DNA from: Stratiolaelaps scimitus
Lineage: Eukaryota > Arthropoda > Arachnida > Mesostigmata > Laelapidae
Assembly (NCBI GenBank): GCA_019614645.1
Contig: JABWDB010000008.1
Span: 1,984,001-2,048,000, forward strand
Length of the DNA stretch: 64,000 bases
Reading direction: 5' to 3'
The notes under the pieces were generated by a model. That model saw only the letters and a list, made by a program, of their open reading frames with translations. It was not told the origin of the DNA and did no database searches. Positions 11,901 to 23,145 of the stretch are shown piece after piece. Each line of letters opens with the position of its first letter. Position 1 is the stretch's first letter. The position numbers and the translations under genes are program-made.

Positions 11901-13250
11901 TGCACTGTTACATGAATGCGTTTCGTCTCTAGAGAGGATTTGTTGCGGGCTGACGCTTCTGCTGCTGCTGCTGCCGTCCCCGCCGCTTCTCCGTACCTTC
12001 CGCGGCAACAATGTTTAAAGGCGAAATAAAAAAATGAAGGCAAAATAAGAACCAGTCGGCGGTGGCGGCGATGATGGCGTCGCCAGCAGAGAAGACTCAG
12101 AGCAGAGTAGCTAGCGTCCTCTGTCGTGCGACAACAGTCGGAGATTCGGGCCGACTGTTTGATTTTTACGATATATACCACAACGTGAGCAGTGCATGCA
12201 GGGCGTGCTGTTCTGCTGCGGCTGCTGCTTCAGCGATTGGGCACATGCATGGGAAAGCGAGTTGTGAGACTTTGCTTAGTCCGCTAAGCCGTCATGAGTG
12301 ATTGTGAATAAAATAAACAACGTAAAACAAGGCCCCTTCGAGCGAATGGCAGTGCCGATCCTCGACCTCGTTGGGAAGGCAGCATAATAATAATAACAGT
12401 AACCCATAGGTAGCATATCTGCTTTTCACTATGCGCATCTATAATACATATATGTCATCGGCCACGTCACCAGTCCTATGGGTACGCCCACATAAAAAAT
12501 TTGTCGATTATGTCGTGAAATATCGGCGCAAAGCTTCGTGTTATAGAGCGAATGCAGCTGACGGCGGCCGGTCACATTCTGTTGAACCCACAAGGATCCC
12601 GGTTAGCCAATAAATCCGTGCGATTTTCTCGTTGCCGGATGACCACGTCACGTCAGATTACCACACACACACACACAATACGGCATCGAATGACAGTGTG
12701 GACAGAAAGCAAATGGGTCATATGAGCTTACATTTTCACATGTCTCGCTTCTGCAGATTTACTCAATTACCTTTATGTGCCCGTTTTCTATCTTCTCGTG
12801 AAAAAATCGTCTCATTAATAGCAATATCTTCTGTGTTGTGTTGTTTTTTTTTACTTTGCCACGGCCGATCTCATCTATCGATTCGGAGTGGTCGCCGGTG
12901 GCGACGACCTTCGCGGCGGCGCACGGCGAAGCTTGCCACCACTTTTACACAGTATCGCAGGTTAGCGCAGGAGGGGTGACGGCCGACAGCCAGGCGAGCA
13001 TACGATGATGCCTTTAGGATTTGTAGCCTCGTAAGAGCGCGTTGCATCTTTGGTTGCTATGTTTAGTGGACGACGGATCAGTCACCCTTCCGACGACGGA
13101 CCCGGCGGGGGGGGTGCGAAAAGATCGAGGAAGCTACATAGGCACAGCCCGTTGTCACGCCAATATCGCTGGACGCATTACATGCCCGATTCTTGTTTGT
13201 TTCTTTGGAGACGCCAGCGAGTTGTTAAATACAGATACTGACACAAATGG
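9000..13250. other. Triplet-repeat-rich non-coding DNA
   Basis: CAG, CGT, GGC and GGT triplet blocks at 9539-9585, 9697-9731, 10039-10061 and 10335-10380; (GA)n at 10608-10626; (TC)n at 10773-10788 and 11705-11720; CTG at 11957-11973; (CA)n at 12662-12678. A long frame at 9333-9860 (+) is mostly translated triplet repeats. The unique stretch 9061-9201 follows a CACACGTACAG acceptor-like site and is open for 45 codons, but nothing else supports an exon there. Confidence 0.5.
10039..10061. repeat. (CCG)n triplet repeat
   Basis: About eight CCG/GCC units, followed by CAG-type triplets. Seen directly. Confidence 0.9.
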
Positions 13251-13266
13251 AGACAGAAACAACGCA

Positions 13267-13292
13267 GAAACCTGCAGATTTCCGCAGGTTTC
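13267..13292. repeat. Perfect 9-bp stem-loop
   Basis: GAAACCTGC at 13267-13275 pairs with GCAGGTTTC at 13284-13292 across an 8-nt loop. It lies immediately 5' of a (TA)n run. It resembles an intrinsic-terminator shape but has no meaning of that kind in a eukaryotic context. Seen directly. Confidence 0.8.
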
Positions 13293-13296
13293 CGTG

Positions 13297-13297
<1 letters not shown>

Positions 13298-13328
<31 letters not shown>
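13298..13328. repeat. (TA)n microsatellite
   Basis: About 15 TA units, followed at 13387-13430 by an interrupted (ATT)n tract. Seen directly. Confidence 0.95.
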
Positions 13329-13332
<4 letters not shown>

Positions 13333-14553
13333 GGTGGCATTATTGTGTGGCAGATGCGCCGAATTCTCATTGACGAATTGAATGATTATTATTATTATTA
13401 ATCATTATTTTTATTATTATTATTAGTATTGTCTGTTTCGTTTTCTTCCTTCCATTTGTCGTTCGGCGTCCTTTTCGTCAGTAAGTGGCAGTGACGGTGC
13501 ACCAAAGCGGCCAAATATGTTCACTTTCAGAACATGTTGTTGTATTCTATTTTGTTCGTGGCTCGCTCGTCAGTCGCCGTTCGTCCATTGTTTCGTCGAT
13601 ATCTGCGAGTGTTCCCTTATACGCGCGCGTGTGTGTGTGTTTCTTTTTTGCCTCCGTTCTGAATCCCCTTTAGAAATGTTTCATTTCGGTGTTTCTTGTT
13701 TCATTTTCTGATGCTCAGCAGCCTTCTGCTGCGTCTGCTGCTGCTGCTGCTAATGGCGGAGTCAGCGAAGCGAAATGGAGAGGTTTGTCATAACATTGTG
13801 TCAATGATCGGGTCGCTGTGTAATCATTGCTCCTGGTGACCAGTACCGCGCGTTACCGCAGTAGGCATCGGCGCCGCCAATGCCGACGACAACAGATATA
13901 CGACAGCAGCAGGATCAGCAGCGGAGGCGGAGTCGGGGGCGAGGGGGGGGGGGCAGCACTAGGACAAGACAATGTTCGCTGACGTCTCGCAACATCAGCC
14001 ATGGCCTGAAAAGTCACTGGTCAATGCATGGCCGAATAGGCAGTATAAGGGACTCTGAGCCGTGCAATGCAAGGGTTCATGTATTAGCGATATTGTGGAC
14101 CTGATTGCTGGCCCGCAACCTGTTGGGATAACGCCAATGCTTTCTGTTGGCAAATACCGTACATATTAGTCGTATTCAATACATTTGTGCCGACACACAT
14201 TCGGCCTAAATCTGGAGCTTGTCCTAGAGAACTCGAACTTTCAGCCTCTCTCTTTCTCTAGGAAATAACTGATTAGGTAACTAACCTGACGAGGGTGAGG
14301 ATCCGAAGATAGAGCTTTGCTGCGTTCTGCTAACAATCCCACTGATGCGATGGATAGTAGGTAATACATATTAAATATATTCACATGCTAAATCACTCCG
14401 CCAGCGAGACCCACCCCGCCAGCCTCTCTCTCTCTCACCGGCCAATATTAGCATGAAGCGCTCGGGCATATGCTTTAGCTGTTAAAAACAGACCAGAAAC
14501 TGATCTACGTACGTGATATACCTCTCCAATTGTAACAAATTACTCAAAACAAA

Positions 14554-14554
<1 letters not shown>

Positions 14555-14585
<31 letters not shown>
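14555..14585. repeat. (TA)n microsatellite
   Basis: About 15 TA units. Seen directly. Confidence 0.95.
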
Positions 14586-14590
<5 letters not shown>

Positions 14591-14644
14591 CGGGAGAGTG
14601 GCAGGGCTCCTGTGCTGAAACCAACAACAGTAACCTTACGCTGT

Positions 14645-14672
14645 GGGCTGGGTTGGGTTGGGGGGGTTGGGG
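14645..14672 (+). other. G-quadruplex-prone tract
   Basis: Five G runs (3, 3, 3, 7 and 4 long) are separated by two-base CT or TT loops within 28 nt. This satisfies the usual G3+N1-7 rule with room to spare. The TTGGG rhythm recalls telomere-like repeats, but the unit is irregular and isolated. Confidence 0.85.
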
Positions 14673-14871
14673 TGCAAAGATAATCAAGTGGATAAGGCCA
14701 TGAGGCTGTGCGCTGCCCTGGAACTACTGTCGTATCGAATTTAGCTAACTCGAGGGCTGTGTCGTCTGTCTGGCCTCGCTATAACGCCCACTAGCGTGCT
14801 GACGCACATATGTTTGCTCGTACGGTTGTCACATGGTTGATTATTATCGAGCCGTTGATGGGCTATCATAG

Positions 14872-14894
14872 CTTTAAAGAAAGTTTCTTTAAAG
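14872..14894. repeat. Perfect 23-nt palindrome
   Basis: CTTTAAAGAAA, a central G, then TTTCTTTAAAG: 11 bp of perfect inverted repeat about a single base. Seen directly. It could be a dimeric protein-binding site or chance. Confidence 0.85.
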
Positions 14895-15404
14895 TGGCAG
14901 GCATATTCTGTGCGCACGTAGCTCGCTACTCTGTTATTGACACAACATTGAAACGAGTGCACCTCAATATATAATGATGTGGTAAGCGTATAACTAGGGC
15001 CATAATGAAGCTTCATTGAATTGGGTTTCGCCCTGCACGCCCACACCTAGATATCCAGACATCAGTTACGCATCTGCGCTAGCCACACTACCGGACGTTA
15101 TCCTTCGTAATCAATCTCAATACTCTCGGCAGTCTCTTATGAGCGTTATGGATAACGCCGTCAGCCTCGGCCTCGTCAATTGATTGAAAATAACACAAAC
15201 GCACTAAAGTCAACCATTATTATTACTATTATTAATGCATCTGAATTCTATTTGTTTCCACTTGAAATACTAAATATAGTTACACTCGTATATCTGACAG
15301 AATGATCGAACAATGAGAGAGAGAGAGAGAGAGACAGATTGGCACTCTGCATTTCTATTATTAATTATTATTAATTATTTGTCCTCGTGCGCGGCTGCCC
15401 CCAG

Positions 15405-15563
15405 AGGATCGTCTCCTCTCTCCCCTGTATCCATTCGAATCAATACGAACGTGTCCGATTAGAGAATCCTCTCTCTCGAGCTTGGTACTTCGTAGACAAA
15501 TATACGGTTATTGGTGCCTCGTTAACGATGAGAAACAGACGGCGGCGGAGGCATAGTCATACG
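15405..15563 (+). CDS. Candidate internal exon, unknown protein
   Basis: Function unknown. A 159-nt segment sits between an acceptor with a C-rich tract (GGCTGCCCCCAG/AGG) and a donor ACG/GTGAGTGTC. It is open in a single phase-0 frame of 53 codons. The translation is not low-complexity until its end: it contains SRAWYFVDKYTVIGASLT and then a basic stretch, NRRRRRHSH, encoded by a short CGG run. No domain was recognised. A possible following exon begins near 15670 after CTACTATATAG and would stop after 18 codons. No start codon lies upstream in frame next to it, so this would have to be an internal exon. The prior probability of such a site pair by chance is not small. Confidence 0.22.
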
Positions 15564-15569
15564 GTGAGT

Positions 15570-17240
15570 GTCACTCCCCGAGGCACACTGAGGCCTAGTG
15601 GCAGCAGGCCAGGAGGACACATCTAGGGTGAAGTTGTTACGTCCTGTATGTTAGCCCTCTACTATATAGCCTCCACGGCTCCCCGTCAGCCGTTGCCATT
15701 GTAGTTATACCAATACGATAATGTAATATATACATATATATATATATATATCTACTGAGAGCCGTACCAGTGGTAATAATAGCTCGACTACTAATAACAA
15801 TTGGCGCGGTAATAATAATTTGTAATAATGGTCGCGGTGGTGGCAGTCGTCATTTCATCTTCGTCTTCTTCTTCTTCTGTTGCTGCTGCCGATGCTGATG
15901 GTGGTAGCAATGTAATAAAGTGGTTGCAGGTTGAAACTATGGCCGGTGAAGGTTCTAGTCGTAGTAGAAGTGGACTGATGGAGACTGGCTGGCTGGGGCT
16001 TCATCGTGTCGTGCCGAATCAATTAGATGCTGCTGCTGCTGCTGTTACTGCTGCTGCTGTTGTTGCTATATGCTTGCTACCCAGCAGATGTGCTTGCTGT
16101 CTGATATCGTTTCGTGCAACAGAGATGAGATGACGGTACGAAGTTCCTTGCATTCGACGCAGGCAGCAGCAGCAGCTCGCGCGGGAAACAACAGCTCCTC
16201 AGATCGCTGGCAGCAGGAGCGTCAGCAGCAGCAGCCGTTGATTCACGCACTGCCTCATTTCGGTTTGTGGCTGTATCTTCAGCAGCGGCAGAAGCGAGTG
16301 CTTCAACTCGAATCCACTGCTTCACCAGCAGCCACAACAACAACAACAGCAGTGGTAGCGGCAGCAGCTCATAACTCACGCACACGGAACGGACGACGAT
16401 TCGGTGCGGTTCGTCCTCTCTGTGTGCGCTCGCACCAACAACAACAACAACAATCCTCTCCGCCCCGTGGGCGCTTTTGCTGGACGAGCAAGCGCCAACG
16501 TTTGCTGGCTGACTGGCATCGGTCGCCGATGGGTGGAAGGTAGATGAAGACAGCGACCCGCGCCGATGATGATGATCATGATGATGATGGCGATGTGCCG
16601 TGCCGAAGTGGCCAATGGCGTGCGATTCTGGTTTGCATGTCCACGGCAATAGAGCACAGTCCATTGCTCGTCGGTAGATTTGCTGTTGGATTTCGGATTG
16701 ACTTTACCACTGCTGACTTGGTCACTGATGGTGATGATTCTGCTGTCGCCGCCGTCGCTGGTGACTCTCGAGTGGTAACAGTCCAAGTGGTGCGGCGGCT
16801 GCTGGTCAATAGTAGTAATTCTTCTTCATCTTCTGCTCGTAGCAGCAGCAGCAGCAGTTGTTTGTTGTTGTGGTCGTCGTATAAAATAGAATTTTTAGCA
16901 CAGTACGATATTTGTTGCTATCTCAGCCTGCCGCACTTCTTGCGCGACGATGTGAACTTTGGTAGATCCGCAGACGCGCACAATCGCAGTCATCGTGTTG
17001 TTAAAGTTGATTAAACCGCGAGAAACGGCTTGCCACCTGCACGACATAATGCTACAATTACTCAGCATGCTTTGTCAAGGCGTTACACTACATTGGGCAT
17101 GATTGCACCACGTGGCATTTAAACGTCAACTTCTGCTTTTGTTTCCTTGAACGGAGAGAATGGTGAGGGGTGACATTTTCGTAAGAACTTCTCGAGTCCC
17201 TGCTATTATTGTAATCATAATGATTTTGTATTTACTTATG
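15570..17240. other. CTG/CAG-dominated non-coding region
   Basis: (TA)n at 15725-15752, TCT/CTG triplets at 15860-15890 and 16028-16070, CAG/CAA blocks at 16159-16240 and 16330-16370, GAT triplets at 16565-16590 and CAG at 16840-16862. Long frames on both strands (for example 16077-16664, minus) are composed largely of translated triplets. In that minus frame a GTGAGT donor near 16379 and an AAGCAG acceptor near 16317 delimit exactly 63 nt, so it would stay open with or without removal of a leucine-rich piece. Confidence 0.5.
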
Positions 17241-20200
17241 GCTTGCTCCCTCGTTTTCAACTTTTCTTAAGCTTCCCTTTATTAATTAGGGGAATTACAG
17301 GACACATCATTGTCTCGAACGTTTCTTGCCAGTCGCCACAGTTCATATGTGGCCAGTTATTAGTCTGTTCATCAAAGTCTATTTATGGATGCCTGTTTGT
17401 AATACGTACTATTACCGCAGCTGTTCTCCAGGCTAGACACGGCAGCAGTAGCAGTAGCAGCAACATCAGCAACGTTTTAATGTCAGTATTCATCCTGCCG
17501 TCCGAAGCCATAGCGACATTGCGCTCCCGCACGTTTGGTCGCCTCGCGGTATAAGTTCTGAGCTAGACTGTTTTCTGGCAGCACGAGCAGCTACGAAGGC
17601 GGCTGGCATCTATGTCCCACTGGCCCCAGAGTTAGATATATCCGTGGTCAGCGTTGTTGTTGCTGTTGTTGTCTCGCGTCGCACTCGTCGCCGCGAAAGC
17701 GACTCCGCCCCAACTTGCCATTAGGCCATCACATCATGGCCAGTCAGAGTTAGCAAGAGGTACAGGCAACAACGCCAGCGGTATTGCCACTTTGCGATGC
17801 CGAGAAGCGGTTGCTCGACGTCCACCGTAGCGTCGCCGTGGTCGTCACCACCACCGAAACGGCCGCAGCGCAACCGGCCCAACACAACGTACATCAAGGC
17901 ACACCGCCAATGCTTCACCTTTTATGCATCTTTCTCTCTCTCTCTCTCTCTAGAGCTTTGCCTTAGTGGTATTCTGTTTCTGCGTGCTGTTGGCAATATC
18001 GGCGGAGACTGCACTGACCGAGATGGCCGCTGTCGCTAGTGCCGACGTCGTTACCGCACTCCTCGCTCAGTTCAATTGCGCACTGCTCGTTCCACTGTTG
18101 CTGCTACGGCTAACGTCTTTTTGTCGCCACGCCACTGCTGTTGTTGTTGTTGTTGTGAATGGAGTCCACCGCCGCGTCGTGGCCGTCGACGCTGTGTCCG
18201 TCGTCGACGCCTTTCCCAAATGGCGGCAGCTCAGCGGGCTAGCCTGCTGCTCCTTCGGACGAAGTCGTAGGACCAGGAGAATAGGCCACATCGAGTCCTC
18301 CTTCCCTTGTACGATACAATGTCTGATGGTTATTGGCCGCGGTCGGCGACGGCGCCACAAAATAGCATCGGCTCAACGGTATCTTCCTCGAGATCAGTTC
18401 TCTTCCATCGCTCGTATTCATTCGATTCACTGTGATTGTCTATAATACATTACAGCCGCATTAACATATACCAATGACACGTGTGTGACACGTCCCGAAT
18501 AAATAAATCGGTTTAAAATTCATATTTTGTTCATATTTACTCGGCTTTCGGTCAGACTCGATCATTTGTAAGCGTCGCCGCCCCAATAGCAGACAAGCAT
18601 CAAAGAACAACAGAATACTTCGAAAGCTATTGTAACATACATTGTAACAGATCATCTATTATCAACGCCAATCGGACGAGGAATATACGTGCGGGATCGC
18701 TCCGTCTCAGTTAGACATTTATTTTTTGTTTTTCTTCCTTTGTTTGGTTGCTTGCCACGTAGTCGACGGAACGTCGACGACAATCGAAACAGTCTATGCG
18801 CGATCATGGACCGCACAAGTAACGTACGCCACAGCCGACTAGATAAGTTGAAGATACAATTTGTTCAAAACTAATATGTCTAAAGTCACCACAAGCGATA
18901 CAATACCATCTAACCGGCGTCAGCCAGATCGATAGGCGCAATCGAATGGAAATATGATCACGATTGAGTCGGGCCCCCGGTCTTCACCACGATCAGGCTA
19001 TGTACGCTGCGGCCTGTGTCCGAGACGCGCAGTGCATGCTCTACGTTGATGCGGGGCGCTTGATCGTTTGCCTCGGCCTGGTTGGCCTGCCTGGCCTCTG
19101 TTGGTGAATCCTCTCGCTACCCTCAGCGAAACATCTGATCGGAGGATCGCACGACTTCAACGCTCTTCTTCAACTTACATTGGCATGAAGGCATTTAAAT
19201 ATTTCAAGACAATACCGCCGTAACTGCTATACCACTTGCTAGGTATCTCCCTTTACTTACTATCGATTATCGATAGAATATTGCATTGCGTTTCACGCTT
19301 GGGGAGGGCTGGCAAAGTTTAGGAGGCAAGCATTCGGAAGGACGAGACAGAGAGAGTCAGACCGAACGCTTGCTCGTCCGCCCGCCCTCCCTACGCCCTG
19401 CTCGTCTGATCGTCAAGCCGTCTTCCCGCTTTCCTGCTTGTCTGCCTGCCTGACGGCCTGGTGCCCTGCCTCCTGGGACAACCGACCGAGTCTGCTGAGA
19501 ACAGGCGGCAACAGAGCATGCGGTAGAAGCATACGGCATTGGTTTTGATGGGCCTTGCATGCTAGGGCATTCTTAGTATAGTGGTTACACATATATATAT
19601 ATATATTTGTGTAACCACTATACTATATATATACAGATGAGATCTCTGTAAAAGTCTGTCATATCGAAGAGTACGGTCTATGTGATCAGGGGTCGTCAGG
19701 CGCCGCTTGTGACCACCGGGGGCAAGTCAGACAAATGTAAAAACATTGGAACGGAACTTTCTAATTCAACTGGAGCGAAATTGCTGCTGCTCTTGCCGAG
19801 TATTTGTTAAATACCGAGTGCGATGTGTATCTCTCTGTAGGCGAAGCGAGTGAATTGCTGGTTGCGATATGCATAGGCAGGCCGCCAGGCCAAGCGCTCA
19901 GCGGTTGGTAGTGGTGGTCAATTGGCAATCGTCGTCGTCCGCGTTGCTCGTAGCTGTACAGCGAGCATTGTCATTGTTTGCTTTTGTTACTGCTGCTGTT
20001 GCTAACGCTGCCGCCGTTGCTGATAAATACACAATTTGCATAGGCCGTTTGTGGTCACTGGTCGTAAATTTACTGAATAGGATGATAGAGCGTTTCGAAA
20101 CGAACGGGCTCGGAGTAGTCACACAGCCGGCCTTTGACGGCCGGTTACCATTTCATAAACAGCAGCAGCAGCAGCAGCGACAGAGGCAGTAGCAGCATCA

Positions 20201-20990
20201 ACAAAATGGTAACACCAGAAGCAAGTGCAACAACAGTTTCTTTCGAAATACTAAACATGCCCCCACATACATATTATGACGACGCATATTGCTCCTAATC
20301 ATATGGTGGCCGCAGATGCACTAGAACAAAAAGCCGATCAGCCGCTAGTTACGTCTCTATGGGTTTGTCAAGTTTGTTGTGATTTGCTCGGATACGAGCA
20401 GGTGGCTCGTGGCCATCCGGCCGGACAGGTCAACTTCTAGCATCATCGGTCATCATACACGGCCATCATCTTGACAGCGGATCATCGATATGTTCATTCT
20501 GACTGCATCTGACCAAATACGGAATAAAACAATAATAATAATAATAGCAACCAATCAGATGACTTTCAATTGTTCTGCTCCATCCAGCGTTTCATTTAAG
20601 AAACAATACTTTGCATAGAAATTGCCTCCACTCCTTCTGGGACTTCGATATATTTGTTACGTATCTATTTGGTGTAGTTAGGCGTATGTATTGTCGGTAA
20701 TTATACACGGAATTGCAGGTGGGTGAATCGATGTATGCATGTATATATATATATATACACATATATGTAACGACACATTATTATCTATGCCTCTGCGTAT
20801 TGTAGCTGCGTGCTGCATTACTGCGGGCGTACCCAGCACAACGATGCTGATACAACAATCGCGAAAATAATTATAACAACAACAGCCTAGCGTAATCCAT
20901 CAGGCCAGTCAGCAAGCAGCCAACGTTAAATAATGATGCTGGTACAGTGTATAAATTCATCTGTATATATAATACATATGTATATATATA
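17240..20990. other. Non-coding DNA, fewer repeats after 18.4 kb
   Basis: (TC)n at 17935-17951, TGT triplets at 18135-18155, the (TA)n foldback at 19575-19624, CAG at 20161-20178, AAT at 20530-20548 and TA near 20740-20758. An acceptor-like CTGTTCTCCAG ends near 17429. From 18450 to 19350 the DNA is unique with no distinctive frame. Confidence 0.5.
19575..19624. repeat. Perfect 17-bp foldback around (TA)n
   Basis: AGTATAGTGGTTACACA at 19575-19591 is followed by a TA run of about 16 nt and then by its exact reverse complement at 19608-19624. The arms contain TAGTATAGTGGTTA, which resembles the D-arm/A-box region of animal tRNA-Asp genes. No anticodon or T-arm is present, so it is not a tRNA gene. 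Confidence 0.9.
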
Positions 20991-22556
20991 TATATGTATG
21001 TATAAACCTATTTTTTGTGGAGCCACCAGCGACCGTCAGAAGAGGCTGACTCACTTACGGCAAACGCGGCGCTTGCGATGCCAGCTCCAAAGAATGAAAC
21101 AAAAGGGGTTGCTGCGCGATCGACTTGTGTTGATCATCAACCCTTTGTGCGTCTCTCTGTCTGTGTGTATGTGTCTGTGTGTAGTTCTTCTTGCTTGTTA
21201 TTTTTCCTTCGATTGTGTTGTTTTTTTATTGCTGCATGCCGAGAACGCGTGTGTCCGCATATTAAGAGCGATTGGAAAAGCTATGAACGAGTACAAAAAG
21301 GAAGCAGTTTTCCTTCTCTTCGGAGACGATAAAGGAGCCGCTGCCACCGCCGCCGCCGCCGCCACCGCTCAGATCAACTGATGGACAGTGGCGATCTACT
21401 TTGCTAGACCATTCGCTAAATCATATCTGTGTGCCGGCTTGTAGAACAGTATGCGCCACTTCACGCGCAATGTTGTTGCTGGATGGGTGAGAGTGAGAGA
21501 GAGAGAGAGAGAGAGACTACTGACGAGGAAACCGATCGATCGGCCGCTCAGTCAGCTGATCTGAGTCTTCAGCTCGCGAAGCTGTTACTGTTGCTGGTGC
21601 TGCTGATGCCGAGTCTCGATGTTGCGACCAGTAACCCTACAATGGGGCTCGTTCGCTACTCGCGGCTCTTGTTGGCATCACCACACTCACGATAGGCGGG
21701 GAGGGGAGTGTCTGTCGTCAACGACATTTTTGAAATTCAATATTTCATCGTCAATATTACTGCTAGTTATAGTAGTAGCAATAGTAGGCAATGGTGGTGG
21801 CAGTAGTAATCGAAGTTATTGTAGGCGTGCTCTACCTCTGGAAACTTCAGCCCTCGTTACAGAACACAGATCTAGAGAACCGGCTCTGTTCAATTCAGCC
21901 AGCCCGCCGGTCAACCTCGCTCTACCTTCATGTTTGTTACGATGTGTCGATACCTTGTTGTATAGGCAAACTGGTGGCTGTGTGTGTGCGCGCACGTCTC
22001 TGTGTGTTATAGTAAAAGCCGCGCGTTGTCGTTGTCGTCAGCCGGTTCGCCCGTTGTTCTGCGCCCCGAGTGACTGGTGCGATCATTAGCGTCGCCACTC
22101 GATAGATGCGGGCGTTCTGTTCTCGATGACGACGACGACGACGGCAGCGGCGACGGTGCCTGACGCCCGGCGACGTTACGAGACAGGCTTTGGAGCTGGT
22201 GGGCCAACTTCGACTGCCGCTTACTGTGTTCACGATGTTATATCATGCGGCGGCGGTGCTGCTATAACGGCGGACGAATGGCCGCAAATGGTCGGAGGTA
22301 GTGGTGGTGGCGGCGACGGCGGCGGCTTCGGCGTTGCCACCCAACGTTAGCGACCTATCTGATATGGGCGCCTTCCTCGCTACCTCTGTCTCACTGAGAC
22401 TGACTAGCCGGCGAGTAACCCGCTCCCGTCCCATATGTTTATATTATATAATAGTAAGTACCCTTTGCCGTCTGGGCGAACGGAGTCGGAGGCTCGAAGC
22501 GAACAGAACACTTTGGTTTACTGCTGCGACATCACGATTCAGCCTCGGACGAAGCG

Positions 22557-22578
22557 CAAATAATAATAATAATAAAAA

Positions 22579-22618
<40 letters not shown>

Positions 22619-22619
22619 G
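22557..22619. repeat. (AAT)n followed by (TA)n
   Basis: Six AAT units, then about 19 TA units with a single ACA interruption. Seen directly. Confidence 0.93.
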
Positions 22620-23074
22620 AAGTGATCGCGTCAACAACGAGCCTCACACACCTGGTAATGCCAGTGCTGTGTCGTTGTCAAGGTCCTCCTCTTCCTGTAC
22701 AACAGCTTGGCTATCGCAGGGGAAATCATGGCGTGGTATTGTTCTCATTATGGCTGGCAACGGACGCCTGATGGTGATTACCCCCTGAATTATCCTGTTG
22801 AGACCGATTCGATGACATATTGATCATCGATTGATTCTGCTCCATGGACCGCATTCATCCATAGCGACGTGTCTGTTCAAAATGTTACGTCTCCATCTGT
22901 GTGCGCTTTAAATTTTCATTTTTGAATGAAAACAATTTTAGTATTTGTTGTATTCTCCCTCTGTTCACACGATCAAGTAAGCAGCTTGTCTAACGAACCT
23001 CGGTTTTGACAGCGTCGTTCTCCGCGTTGCATATACCATAGATAATACATTCCAAGCACGCGGAGATTCTCGCC

Positions 23075-23099
23075 TTCTCTCTCGCTCTCTCTCTCTATG

Positions 23100-23144
<45 letters not shown>

Positions 23145-23145
23145 T
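23075..23145. repeat. (TC)n-(TA)n compound microsatellite
   Basis: A TC run with two substitutions passes through ATGTATATG into about 20 TA units. The same TC-to-TA order recurs at 62537-62593. Seen directly. Confidence 0.93.

Larger units (their letters stand above)
13431..15300. other. Non-coding DNA with G-rich and (TA)n tracts
   Basis: Contains CTG at 13734-13754, a poly-G run near 13940, (TC)n at 14427-14440, (TA)n at 14555-14585 and the quadruplex-prone tract at 14645-14672. Donor- and acceptor-like sites at 13481 and 13530 are only 50 nt apart and were not taken as an intron. No gene is supported. Confidence 0.5.

Noticed and set aside
13481..13530. 50-nt intron with GTAAGT and TTTCAG ends
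   Set aside because: Rather shorter than the other candidates, the base before the donor is A, and the exons on either side give no shared frame of note.
16077..16664. 195-codon minus frame as a gene
   Set aside because: His, Val, Leu and Ala runs come from GAT, CAG and CTG repeats, and a plus frame of 157 codons is antisense. Kept only as a low-interest observation.
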